From contig JAZHRO010000013.1 of NCBI GenBank assembly GCA_037157565.1, positions 35,778,501 through 35,842,500 on the forward strand: 64,000 nucleotides of DNA, given 5' to 3'. The DNA is from Thalassia testudinum. Taxonomy: Eukaryota > Streptophyta > Magnoliopsida > Alismatales > Hydrocharitaceae. The position numbers and the translations under genes were made by a program. Of this stretch, positions 42,611 to 54,672 are shown in pieces (the first letter of the stretch is position 1; each line of letters opens with the position of its first letter). The notes below the pieces were generated by a model. It worked only from the letters and a program-made list of their open reading frames with translations. It was not told the DNA's origin and ran no database searches.

Positions 42611-45600
42611 TGATGAGGTGTGGTTCATCATGGCTAAAATGCCCAAGTTAAGTTAGAAACTAGGTTAAACACTACAGAATTAACACATGAAATAGGTTAA
42701 GTGTGGAAAATAATAGAAATAACCTAAGCATCAAATTTGAACTTAAAGTGCAAATTTGGTAATAAAATGAGATATTTTATTCATTAATGTAAAGTGATGA
42801 TTTAATTGCAAATTGAACACACATTTTGGTTCAAAACTTCAAATCAAAAGTGAAATCAACTTCTTAAATGTTCAATTAGAATTCAATAAAAATTTAGTAG
42901 CATTTGGACATCATTAGGGCCTTGCATTAATAGTTTTTCACTTAGGTCCTTAGGTCATTCACATTTCTTCACATTTAAAACTTCCAAGGACCTATTTAAT
43001 AGTTTCCAGGGACCTATCTGAAAAACCACAGGGTCGACTCTGCAATAGTTCTTCACCACTTTTGGGTTTTCTTACAATTTCTGTACCGCTTCACTCGTAG
43101 AGGGCCTCCTTGCAATTTCACCAAAAGACCTACGGCGCATCTCTACTATAGTCGCAAGAGCATGATCGATCATGTCATTGAATGCATGAGTCCTTGATCC
43201 AATGGCCGAACCAAATTCAATCTTCGCACGCGATTGCGCGTAGGTTCACCCCTTGCTCCAGATATGATCCAACGGCTGATGTTTAAATTAGAGCCTCGCA
43301 CACTCTTCTCTCTTCCTATCCACCGTCCATGCCTTAGGAGCTTAAACCCACCTTACGGTGATCTAATTCACTCCCTAAGTTTAATTAAGCAGTTGCCCAG
43401 CTAGCATGCATGCCATCGACTCCCCACTACACCTCTTGAGCCGATCCATCCTTCCCTCTACAACACTCCTAACCCATTCACTTGCCATGCTTGTGACAGG
43501 GGTGTGGTTCTTCACCTTCAATTCCTCCTTGTCAAGTTGGATCTCGTAACACCAGGAGACGACCTTGGAGCTCCTCTTGTGGGCCCTTCACTCACTGGAG
43601 ACCTCCCACCCTTCCTCCTCCTCAGCCGCCGACTTTGGATCCAAAGGTCCTATTCCTCCTTTAGATTAGGATTTACTACTTTCTAGATTAGATTAGATTA
43701 GTAATTAGAGTATAGTAGATTAAAAACCAAATTTAGTGATGGTTTAGTGTAAGCTAGGAGTAGAGTAGCCTAGATCCGATCTCGCCCTTTTTGATCAATT
43801 CAAATCAGAGAGGTATTTTTCCATGACCATTTCGATCCAATAATCTCCCTAATCATCTCATCACTCGCATTTTCTGATTTCCTCAACAATTTAATTCACA
43901 ATCCACCCATCTACTAAGGTCGAATTTAGATCTAAAGTCTTAGCTTTTAGATATAAATTTGTGTCTAAAATTCACATGGGGGGTCTCCCACTCATTCCAT
44001 AAACTCACAAAGACCCCCCGATATGATTTTATTGCCTCGAATTGTTTGATTTCTTTCAGAATTTGCTTTTAATGCCCAATCTCATGATTTGGAATTCATT
44101 TGGTTTGCATTGGATTCAATCGAGCTATTTGAGGTTTTTAATCGCTAAATTAGGTGTAATGCAATGAATCCAAGGTTGTGGATTTGGCTTTTAATTTGTG
44201 GATGAACATGCACTTAATTTAAGCTTTGTTTTGGGTAGTTTAATCAAGGATAATCAGTGATACTAATTTGAGATTAAATGAGGACCCAACGAATTCTGAG
44301 ATGATCACTAGAAGCCCTTGATCACCAATCAATGGTGTTCAAGACGATTAGATCAGTAATGAATTCAAAGTAAATGCCCAAATCAGGGCAACATTGTATT
44401 CTCATTTTAGAGATTGTTCTTCATCTGAAAGTCAAGGTTTAACTGAGATATTTGAATTATCTATGTTGGATTTTGAGTCTAATGGGAAGAGGATTCACTG
44501 TTAATCCAATTTATCTCTTTTATTGTCTATGATAAAGATTGAGATGTTTTTGAACTTCATAACTCTGAGATGGATTTTTAGACCTTGATGAAAAAGAGTT
44601 ACACTGATTTTGAGGGGTTTTTAAATGAATTTAAGGATGAAAACATTTTTTATTGTATCTGGAGATTTTAGGTCTGATGTTTAACATCCTAAGACTCTTT
44701 TGTTCAGCACAGCAACATTGGCTACTAGTAACTATTATAGCAACCACTAGTTGCTAGTTTAATAGCAGCAGCAACTGCTAAAGTGATGTGATTATGGTTT
44801 TAAGCCATCTGATGAACTCAAGTGTTGCATCTGACCAGCTATTTTATAGCAACAGTTGTTGTTGAGGATATGTCAGCATTTGGCTGTTGTTATGAGAAGC
44901 TAGTTCAGCTACTTTTTGGCTGATATTTGGGTTGTCTCTTCACTTGAATTTAAGGATATTGAGAAGCTGACCTTGTGTGCCATTGTAGAATGGCATGTAC
45001 AAGCATTCATGTACCAGGATTTGATTTTAATTCTTTCCAAAATGCTTGTAATTTCTGTTTTAAATCTCTTGTCAGCTCATATGAAATGAATCAACTGTGA
45101 AATTGTAGTTTTGACTTGATATCTAAATGAAAATCATGCTTGAATGTCTAAATTTCTTCCATGCTGAGTGCTGGATGTGTGTGAATGCTTATACTTCATT
45201 TCCAGCCACTAGAATCCATTTTTAGGCCTTAGGCTCATTGTTAAAACACTCTTTAAGGCCTTGAATTGGTTTGGCTTGTATATAAATAAAAATCATAAAA
45301 AAATCATAAAAAAATAAAATAAATGTGTCTTGAGTAGGATCAGATATTTTTCTAGGTGTATACAAAGTTTCAAGGTAATTTGAACCTCTGGTTTAGTAGA
45401 ATATACCAGCTGACGGTTCAGTATACCTTGGAATTTAATAAAGAACCAAACTTGAAAAACATCAAAAAGAAAATTTTCTCTCTTATCTCACTCTTTCTCT
45501 CTCTTCCCTTAACTCCCCCAAACCTATAAAAATAATAAAAATTCTAAAAACACCCAAAAATACCTTGTACATTATGTATATACTTGTATATATAATTTAA

Positions 45601-46448
45601 ATCTAAGATATATGTAAATATTGTATAATACGTACAAAATGTGTATAAATAACTTATATATGTATTCTATATATTAAATTAAGTATTTGGAATAACTTAT
45701 TGTATATATAACTTTATTGTATAATTATCTATTAATTTATATAAACTAAATGTATACTAAATTAAGTAATTATATAAACTTATCTATATGTACATAATTA
45801 AGTCTAGTACTATATATACATATTTAAACATGTATTATATATTGTATAGTATCTATAATTTAATTTAATTAAGTAATTACAATAGGTAATTAAGTCATTA
45901 AATTAACTAGGTAATTTATAAGTTAAAATAAGATAAATTAGTAACTTAATCTAAAACTAAAGTATGTTATAATGTATACATGTATAATATTTTATTAAAT
46001 ATTTTGAACGTATGTATACTGTATTTATATTATACTATAGTATTTATGAATTATTTTTATGTAAAATTATGTAAAATGTGTATTTAATTATATATAAATT
46101 AAAATAAAGTTTCTAAAATATAATAAAATGTATAATAAATAATTTATTATATATATTAACACTGTACAAAGTCAATTGTATAATTAATTAACTAATTTAT
46201 ACTTTAATTAACAGATTGACCTATAAATTAACATGTATAAATCATAAATTTTAGCTAATTTTATTACATAATTAAATAACTTATTTATGTAAATTAATTG
46301 TACAATTATACATCCCTATGTAAGGGCTTTCCATTTATATAATTTATTGTAAATTTGGAACATTTTTGGGCACTCAAATCGAGGGCCAAACACAGCATCC
46401 CAGAATGCAATCTTGCGTAGCTGCGGTGCTTGTTGGGTGCTTAGAATA

Positions 46449-46490
46449 GTGCCACATCATGTGGCGAGGAGGCACCGCAGCGGTATAAAA
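46449..46490 (+). promoter_or_regulatory. snRNA-type USE plus TATA, T3 plus copy
   Basis: USE gtgccacatca (46449-46459) has two mismatches to RTCCCACATCG, followed after 24 nt by a strong tataaaa (46484-46490). Confidence 0.53.
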
Positions 46491-46513
46491 GGCATTTGTG
46501 CCTTAAGCCGCTC

Positions 46514-46780
46514 AGTCATCACGATGCTGGGCACCAATCCCATACCGTCTCCTCTCTCTTTGATCTGAGCATACGATACTAATGAAATATTGGAATAGTG
46601 TAGGCCGAGGCCCGTGCACTGTGCTGGGCCTGTGTGGACCTAATAACGTGCCCGAAAAAGGATAAAAATACACCTAAACATAACTAGGGTTGGCTCACTA
46701 GTAGTGGCCTGGTCTCACCTTTCGAGGTGCTGTTTATCTCACGAAAATGAGCCGGCTCGTCCACTTTAAACAAATTTTTT
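46514..46780 (+). ncRNA. Candidate Pol III LTR RNA, T3 plus copy
   Basis: The start motif agtcatcac begins 30 nt after the TATA. No TTTT occurs before the T6 run at 46775-46780, giving about 267 nt. A hairpin CACCT-TTCG-AGGTG (46716-46729) matches in position the CACC/GGTG hairpins of the other T2/T3 copies. Confidence 0.46.
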
Positions 46781-47779
46781 GGTAGGTTAAACCGGTTGTG
46801 TGAGGGAGAGGCCCTAGAAATCGACTAAGTGTTAGATGAGAGGAGTGAGTTGAAGAAACTAAGTGTTGAAGAAAAGAGAGAAGCGTGAGGAGTGGCTAAG
46901 TAAGAAGAGGAAGAAAAGAGAAGCCGCTGAGCGGCTAAGTGTTGATTGCTTACCTATGTTGTGTGTGTGTGTGTGTATATTTTATATCATAAAGTATGCA
47001 TGTATATAAATAAGGTAAATAAGTAATTATAAGTATGCATACGTATACTATAATATATGTATATAGTAGAATAGGTACTTATTTGAGCTCTTATGTATAT
47101 AAATAACTAGAGCTTTAGTGACAGATGTATATGTTGTTGTATATATGTATATACGTTAATGTAAGTAACAATTTTTACCATACGTTATGTAAATACATTA
47201 CTAAGATTTTAGTAATGTATATATACGTCACTATACATTTGTATATATGTCAGTATAGATAGTTATTCTTCCTTATGTTATGTAGATAGTTTACTAAGGT
47301 TACAGTGACACTTGTATGTGTTACTGTATATATAATATATATGTTACTATATATATGAGTATGCTAATATGATTTAGTATAGTAGATATTATTAGATATT
47401 TTTGTACATATACTTAGGTATTATTTGTAGTTGTATATAATTAACATATTATAGTAATAGACAGTTTTTGATGTTGTTTATTGTATATATGTTTCAGGCA
47501 TTGTAATGCATATTAATTGATTTTTTTGTAAATAATTAACTCATTCATTCATTTTGTAAATAAAATTAACATTTTTTTAAAATAAAAGAACATTTTTAGA
47601 CTTAGAGAGTGATGTATATCAATAACTATCTCCCAGTGAACGACTTAGAAACAAACCAATAAAAATTGTAAATAAATAAAATTGACACAACATTGGTTTA
47701 CATTCGTGACATCTAGATTAGAATGATGACTTTTAAAATAACGCTTTTAATGCGAATCGAAAGTTGACGATCATATTTT

Positions 47780-47797
47780 TGACGTCATTGCCGGGAT
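47780..47797 (+). other. Degenerate primer-binding site after the T3 LTR
   Basis: tgacgtcattgccgggat resembles the Athila/Tat PBS tggcgccgttgccgggga, differing mostly by C-to-T or G-to-A changes, as expected for an old methylated copy. It orients the element and supports assigning T3 to Athila/Tat. Confidence 0.65.
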
Positions 47798-48239
47798 AAA
47801 TCCGACAACGCATTATTGTGATTGTTTGACAGTTGTTGACCACACGACCCAAAGGGGGTAGTGGTCAAGCTAGTGCCGTAGGTGCATTAGCATAGTGTAT
47901 GTACTTATACATTTTGTAAACTTATTAATTATATAAATATTTTTAGTTTAAGTGTTAACTTTTTATTTTTTACATCTATGCTTTTAATTTTGGATATTGT
48001 TTGATTGCTTACGTTGGGATTTTGTGTTGTATAGGTATTTACAAATAATAAAAAATTAGTTAAAAAATATATATAAATCTTCAATGTCGATTTTGTAACC
48101 GTCGCTAAAGGACTACCACATTCTACCAACTTCGATGATGGTTACAAGTAAACCAACGCAAAAGGTCATCGATGTTTTTCTTAGCGTCGAACCATTGGCG
48201 ACGATTATGATGTAACCATCACAAACCTTATCGTCGATA
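47798..48239. other. Retroelement leader then CACTA-like repeat fragment
   Basis: The first 260 bp look like untranslated leader downstream of the T3 PBS, with no coding frame. From about 48075 the sequence changes to short motifs such as cgtcgctaaagg, gatggttac and gcgacgattatg, which resemble CACTA subterminal repeats and recur at 62640-62936. This may be the left fragment of an outer CACTA element that the larger one entered. Confidence 0.4.
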
Positions 48240-48850
48240 CACTACAACATACACGACTTTTGCTGTCAGTTTAAAATTGACGGCAAACCCATTGAAATTG
48301 AAAGTAAGAAGCGACGTCATTAATATCGTCGCTGTTTCGAATGGTCATCAGTTACAAGGATAATCCGATGTGGAAATAATGTATGACCATCAGACGAATG
48401 AAACTTTTCGACGTCGTTTCATAAATGACGGCAATTATTTTTGCTGTCAGTTATATAAAAATTGACGGTATATGTAAATCACTTCTTCGAGCATTTACGC
48501 GCCCTTTTTTTCTTTACCCGGTCATTTAAGCCAGTTTACCGTCGCTTATATAACCGACGGTAAAAATATTATTACCGCCACTTATAATTATCACCGACAA
48601 CATAAAGCTACTGTTGCAACGCTTTGTCGGGCTTTTTAAGTCAGTCGCGTTGTAGTATAGGTGACCAAACGTTGATAACAAATAAAAATTTATTACTCGA
48701 AAACCTAAGTATCCGAGGTCGAACACATGGAGCAAATAAAATTTATTCACTAATCTCAGTAATGTAATTGAACACTTAAAGTTACTCAAAACCTAATTCA
48801 GAATATAAATGCAAGAATTTAAGTCAATTGTAGCAAAGATAGAGAAATTG

Positions 48851-48876
48851 GACGTCTGATTCCATGATCAGACGTC
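48851..48876 (-). repeat. Conserved U5 hairpin, T1 copy 5
   Basis: A perfect 10-bp inverted repeat, gacgtctgat (48851-48860) and atcagacgtc (48867-48876), with a 6-nt loop. Confidence 0.7.
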
Positions 48877-49369
48877 TTAAAAAGATATTCTCTTTAAGCT
48901 TTTATCTTATTTCCTTCTTTCTTCTTTCTCTTCTTCTTTCTTTCTTTCTTTCTCTGATTTTCCTTAGCTCATTTTCTTCTATTCTTCTTTGACTTTGGCC
49001 GTCTGCTTCTTCTTCCTTATCTCTTCTTTGCAGCTTCCTTTCTTTGCTCTTCTTCCTTCTTCTTCTCTTGCACAGTGCCTTTATCTTTCTTCTTCCCCTG
49101 CGGTCTTCTTCTTCTTTCTTCCTCAACCTTGCCTCTACTATAGTGCTGCTCCTTCCCTTGACTTCAGCCTTTGTTCTTCTTCCTTGGCTTCTACCTTGAT
49201 TTCTCCTTCAGCCTTAGCTCTCCTTTGACTTTCTCTTCTCTTTGGCCTTCCTTCATTCTTCTTCCTTTTGCAACTAAGTCTTTCCTTCCCTGCTTAGCCT
49301 CGCTTCATCGTACCTTAGCTTCAGCTGCGCCTTCCTCTTCCTTCTCCTTCCTTGCACACACTGAAGAGC

Positions 49370-49612
49370 AAAACCTACCCCTACCCTCCCCCACGTCTCT
49401 CTCTCTCTCTCTATTTCTCTCTTAGGCACACTCTCCAAGAACCAGGTAATCGGGTTGGTTGCGCACCCGGGTCCAGGCGCACCGACGTGGGTGTGGTGTG
49501 CGAGGAGTGCTAAGTCAGGTTAGTCGGGTCGGGTGCCAGGTCCGCGGGGGAAGGTCGCGGACGAGGCGTGGCGAGTAAGGGCGAGGGACCTCACCCCTGT
49601 GTGACTTGAGGC
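49370..49612 (-). ncRNA. Candidate Pol III LTR RNA, T1 copy 5
   Basis: GCCTC starts at 49612, 30 nt after the TATA-like box. The first TTTT is at 49373-49370, giving about 243 nt. The ggggtgaggtccc segment follows the start. The upstream promoter has decayed, so this copy may be silent. Confidence 0.36.
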
Positions 49613-49636
49613 AAACAGCATGAAACACAAATTCAA

Positions 49637-49677
49637 TTTATGTTCCGCGCCACACTCCTGCATTCACGAGGTAGGAA
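49637..49677 (-). promoter_or_regulatory. Decayed USE plus TATA, T1 copy 5
   Basis: On the minus strand ttcctacctcg (49677 to 49667) has three mismatches, followed after 24 nt by cataaa (49642 to 49637). Confidence 0.38.
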
Positions 49678-50562
49678 TAAATGTCCCACCTACTTCTGCT
49701 GGCACCTGCAGGAGGATGCCTTCACGCAATTGACATAGCTGAAGGGTCCGCAGCTACAGCTCTCAGGTTGGATTCACTCACGCACTCAACCCGCGTAGCC
49801 TGGGGTCTTGAAACCTGGAGCGCATGGCCTGAAGCTGGAAAGCAAGCAAGCTTGTATGCTTGTTAATGGCGGACGATGGCTCGACCCTGCACGACACAAA
49901 AGTAGCCTTGCGGCTCTATCAAACAACAGGAGAACCTTCGCCGTATCACGGCGAAGGTGAGGCGAGTGTTGGCATGGCTCAGACCGGCCTAGGTGTGCGT
50001 GCCTAGGTCAGATTGTGATCGTATGAGTGGGTTTGTTCGATGGAAGCGTGGAGCACGAGTGGCAGTCTGTGAGTGGGTGGAAAGTGTTCAGTCGTCGATG
50101 GCGGAGGCTAAGAGGTTGGTGGCGAGGTGTGTGGAGGTGTGGAGCGGTGGAGGCACCTCGCCGGTGGGCGGCTAGAGATGGAGAAGATAGAGGTGGATAA
50201 TGGCTGCGAGGGGTCGAAAAGGGAAATAGGAAGAGGGGATAGAGAGGAGTAAGTCTAACCAAATTAAGTGGACGAAGGGGGCGAGGTGGCAGCTGGCTGT
50301 ACCTACTGTTGCCGGAGAAGACAGTGTCCAATGGAGGAAGACGGCAACGACGAAGGGTCTAGAGGTGCGCACTTGGGTGTTGCGCGACACGGAGGAAGAT
50401 GGTGAGGGAAACTCTGCCACTAGTAGTGTGGCAGAGAGACGAGAAAGAGGAAGGAGGCTCGCCGGAGCTCGCTGGACTTCCTGACCGAAGGAGAAGAGGA
50501 TGAAATTGGGATGGATCTCTAGCTAAGTCGAGCTGAAGAGATGCTGCCGGAGGTGGTGGTGC

Positions 50563-50569
50563 TTTTATA
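50563..50569 (-). promoter_or_regulatory. Upstream TATA box of T1 copy 5 (tataaaa)
   Basis: On the minus strand the context is gcgactataaaagcaccacc, about 890 bp upstream of the USE. Confidence 0.55.
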
Positions 50570-51504
50570 GTCGCTGGTAGGGACTCTTATGCTTGGAAGA
50601 CAAGCTTCCAAGCACAAGAGACCTCACCGGAGATGGAAACCGTTGGAGACCCAAATCTCTCGTGTGTTCGCATGAGAGATTGGGTGCAAATCAGATATTA
50701 GGACCACGCTCAGATGGAAGGGAATTCCTAAGAGAATCTCCCTTCCAAATCTGGGAGGAGATCTCTGAGGAATCAGGGAGTACTCCCCCTTCATTCCTCG
50801 TCAGAGTAAGATTTCTCCCCATTAATGGCATAGGGACCTTTTTGTAAGAGTGGCGAGGAAGTTAGGGGGGTCTGTGCAATGGTTTTCAAAAGATAGGGGC
50901 CAAATGTAACTGGGTGTACTATTTTGCAAAGCAGGTCAAGATGACCTCCCCTTAGGTCCAAATTTTGGTACAAACCTAATTTGGACCTAAGGAATCCAAT
51001 GGTGAAGTTGGATTTTAGGTTTGACCATGTTTGACTGGACATTTTGCACAAAAACCTGAGTTAGGTCAAGTACTGAGCTAGGACCCCAATCTAGGTCAAA
51101 ATAGGCTCCAAAGGCCAAATTGAAGGTTCTAAACCCTAGGAGATATTTTTCCATGAGTTTTAGAGGGTTTAGTTGATTTTTATCCTAACCAAAACCTTGT
51201 TGAATTAAGCGGGTCTGTTTTAGGGTTACAGAATGTCATTTAATTCCTAGACTGCACATTAACCCATTTCTGACTGATCCAACCCACTTTTTATCTTATT
51301 CAGATCATTTGACCTATGTTTTGCCTCTAAAAAATCTCGTTTATGTTCTACAATGGTGAAATTACAGTTTTAACCTTTATTTCATGTTTTCTTCTCAGAA
51401 CACTTATTCCTTGAATTAAGCCCTTCTCTAGGTTATGTAGGAGCTCTTATTCTCTTTCCTAAGTCAAAATGAGCTATTTAGGGCTCATGATGAGGCTCTC
51501 ATCA

Positions 51505-51859
51505 GCTACTTTTTGATTTACCTTAGTACGTTTTTTGCCGTCATTTAAATAAGCGATGGCAAAAATTTTATTTCGATCGTTTCTTTGTTGTCGCATATTT
51601 AAGTGAGCGACGGTATATAGGTGACAGTAAAAATATTTTTGTCTTCACCTATTTGAAAAACCAATGGCAAATGTATGGGTTTTTTTTTTTTATTACCCGC
51701 GGATGGAAACTACCTACTAAACGCACTTAAAAGTCATCCTTTTATAGAAAAACAAGTAATGCAAATGAACGAAAATTTATATTTCATTAATAAAAAATGT
51801 AGTACATTAAAAGTTTGAAAAGGAAATATTTACATAAGAAAAGAAAATGGATAAAAATC
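51505..51859. other. CACTA subterminal repeats, no gene
   Basis: This continues the left subterminal region interrupted by T1 copy 5. It contains repeated motifs such as gccgtcatttaaataagcgatggc and gagcgacggtatatagg up to about 51660, then AT-rich sequence before the transposase remnant. Confidence 0.55.
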
Positions 51860-53640
51860 AAAATGCAGCTGCCCCAATGCCACCTCCACCATCCATGGAG
51901 TTGTCGTCGTCTCGTCTATAGCTACTTGGATTCATAGAAGATGGATGCTCTGACTGACCCTTATTCTAAATAAGGGCTATAAGTTGCTGAAGCATATCAT
52001 CCATCGCATTCGTCTTATTCATCTCTACCTCTCTCTTCTCCCTCTCCTCATCTCATCTTTGTAGTGTGTCAATCTTTTGATGCAACTGATCGACAACACT
52101 AAATGAGACAACACCTTTCCTCCGATACCAAGTCGATAACGAGTATGCCCTTCCCGCACTACGAAACGAAACCATCGTGGTCCTATGGCATCACTCTCCT
52201 AAATGCCTCCTCTGGATCCAAAGGCTACTGGACGCAATCGGAGGTCTCGTCAGCGACAAGATGTACTAATTGTACCATTTGATCCTAAATGTATTAAAAA
52301 ATATTATTGTAATATATGTACACAAAGTTATAAATTTTTTGAATTTAGGAAACTTACATGTTTCTCCTGGTATGACTCATGAATCCACTTACGAGTACCC
52401 TCAGCTACTTGCTTACTGTGGGTGACCTCATAGATTTCCATCCCATCATGTGCAGCAGACTAAAAAAAAAATGATACAATTAAGTTCAAATAAATTAAAA
52501 ATTAAGTAATATTTAAATGAAAAGTAATTTCAATACTTGCATAATGGCTCATGACTGTCTCGATGCTCCTTTGAACCAAACAATGGGTCTGTGGTGGAGC
52601 TTTTGCCCTATTGGCTTTATTTCTTTTTGCTTACTCCTGTAGACATACATAACAATATTTTTTATGAATTTAAGATATATGAAATTAATACAATAATTTC
52701 TAATCTTCTACTAACCTCCGTCATTGGATTCATCCAATGCTCGCATGCCTTCTTCCAATCGTCAGGTATGACATCAGAAGGAGCTTCATGCATTGCCTCT
52801 TCAGGTGAACTCTTGTTAGAGAACCACTAAATACCAAATATAAATTGTTAGAAATAATATCAAAAATTATGTATATAATAAAAATGAAATTATTTAAAAA
52901 TTCTTACGTTCCTCTTAGTCTCCATCCTCCAATCCCTGTAGATTTTGGCGGCGTGTTTAAGAATATATCGAGAGGCATTGGGGTCATCTCCCCAATTGTA
53001 ACTTTGCTACATTAATTTTTAAAATATATATGCCAATGTTACTTTAAAATAAATTTAAGATAAAATTATAAAAGAAATAACTTTTGTAAATAAAATTACC
53101 TCCAACTGACAAATTAGCTGCCTCTTTAGTTCTGCGGGCACTTTCCTCCACTCAAAGTAAGAGATGAGCACAATGGACTTAACAATTGTGCTTACTCGAC
53201 TGATAAAGCCCAGGTAATCCTCCGCCTCCCCTGTGGATCGGAGCCTACTTGTTAATCTCACGCCTTTGGGGATACGATGGAGGTTTAGATTTTTTGTCTT
53301 CCCCCACCCTCTTCTTAATCTACCTGCGTAAACATTAATCATATTCATTATAAATTTCTGAAGGAATGTAATTTACTTCTTAAAGGGATATGATTTCTTA
53401 CCTAAACCTACATCCACCGGTGAGTGGTCGACATGAACTTGGGATGTACTCCCACCCTCTCATGCTGTGTCTCCTCACCTCCTCCTCCCCCTCAACGTCA
53501 TCTGATCCTCCATAATCTGAATCATCCTCTACTCTATCTGGGAAGGTCTAAGTAATCTCCCCGGGTCATACGAAATGTGACTGAGGGGGTGGCTAAACCT
53601 GCCGTGAGGGGGGTAGCTGAGCCTGCTGTGAGGGGGTGTC
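51860..53640 (-). pseudogene. TNPA-like plant transposase (Ptta/En/Spm), degenerate
   Basis: Exon-like pieces are readable on the minus strand. Residues GKTKNLNLHRIPKGVRLTSR and a following WRKVPAELKRQLICQLEV (53348-53055) match the RG-KTR...P-G and W..IPEE.K..LW segments of the En/Spm TNPA family. Further downstream are EAPSDVIPDDWKKACEHWMNP (near 52790-52730), DGMEIYEVTHSKQVAEGTRK (near 52440-52380) and a GKGILVID segment near 52150. Stops and intron-like gaps separate them. In intact CACTA elements this protein binds subterminal repeats to assist TNP2-like transposase. Confidence 0.65.
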
Positions 53641-54664
53641 ATAGAAGGCTGTCTCAGGAGGACCTTTTCTATTGGATTTTTTCTTAAACAACTTCATCTG
53701 TAATAAGTAAAAAATAAAAAAAATTAATATAGTTAAAAAAATTTAATATGTAAATCATTACTAAAAAAGGTTTTCTAAACATAAAAAAATTCATTTTAAC
53801 AAAAATGAAACAAAGTAGAGAAATTGTTACTAACCATAAACATCAACATCTGTTGCAAATAAATGACCTTCTTCTATTAATTCTTGGTGTGCTTCAAACT
53901 ATTGATGAGAGACTCATCATGATCTCTAATTACCCCTAATTAACTAGTCTTCCTAGTTAATTAGCTAAAGTTATGAACATATAAGGGTTAATTATAGAAT
54001 AAGGGATATATAGAAAAGGACCTTAAAATAAGTTTAAAATGATGTTTTATCATTCAATTAACATTATTAATAATCTAGTTAATAATTGGACTCGAAATCT
54101 TATTAACCATTTCCTTAATTAATAAGTTAAGTAACTTAAACATAATGTATACATAAGTATATAATAACTTAAGTAATTTTACTTAATCTAATAAATTAAC
54201 TTAAAAAGGTCAAAAATGTAAATTCAAGGTGAAAACATAATAATTACCTTATTTACTAACATATATAAAAAGTTGAAAAAGATCTAAGTTAAATAAGCCT
54301 TTAAAACCTAAGTTTACATTTTGGTCCTTAAAATTCATTGTAATCGGGTCCTTAATTTTCATAAAGGTCCTTAAGTTTCACTGCATTCAGGTCCCTCTCG
54401 TCTTCTTCTTCTTCATCTGTTTGGACGGCTGACAAAGGAGAGTACCTCCACCGCACGATCACCGTCTTGCCGACATCATCCTTCCTTCTCCAAGCTCTTG
54501 GAACTTGCGCTCACCACTTCATCTTTATCTATCGGTCTGGATCACTCGAAAATCCTAATTTCTGGTGGGAGTTAATCTCACCGTTGTCGGAGACAATGCC
54601 GAAGGTTAAGCTCCTCAAGCTTCTTCTTCGTCCAGACCTCGCCACTCTCTTTGTCGCCAACCAC

Positions 54665-54672
54665 TATAAATA
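54665..54672 (+). promoter_or_regulatory. Upstream TATA box of the T2 plus copy (tataaata)
   Basis: The context is ccactataaataccccctc, about 760 bp into the LTR and 2.1 kb upstream of the USE. Confidence 0.57.

Larger units (their letters stand above)
42611..47773 (+). mobile_element. T3 5' LTR, plus strand
   Basis: The 5163-bp LTR starts TGATGAGGTGTGGTTCATCATGG and ends GACGATCA, followed six bases later by a PBS-like site at 47780. That makes it a 5' LTR rather than a solo LTR. It aligns with the minus-strand T3 LTR, including the AT-rich block (45560-46330), the USE/TATA pair at 46449-46490, a GA-rich tract (about 46800-46930), a (gt)n run near 46960 and the gaacgactta U5 segment. The candidate left TSD is cagct (42606-42610). 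The 3' partner is not in the window. Confidence 0.75.
48612..51504 (-). mobile_element. T1 solo LTR, copy 5, minus strand
   Basis: The 2893-bp LTR reads TGATGAGAGCCTCATCATG (from 51504) to GCGTTGCAACA (48612) on the minus strand, with perfect TSD gctac (48607-48611 and 51505-51509). It lies in the left subterminal region of the CACTA element. TATA is at 50563-50569, the decayed USE at 49667-49677, and the U5 hairpin at 48851-48876. The pyrimidine-rich stretch at 48905-49340 is its GAAGAA tract. Confidence 0.87.

Noticed and set aside
48075..48607. Evenly spaced short motifs suggesting a CRISPR array
   Set aside because: The motifs vary, occur in both orientations and have irregular spacing, as in CACTA subterminal repeats.
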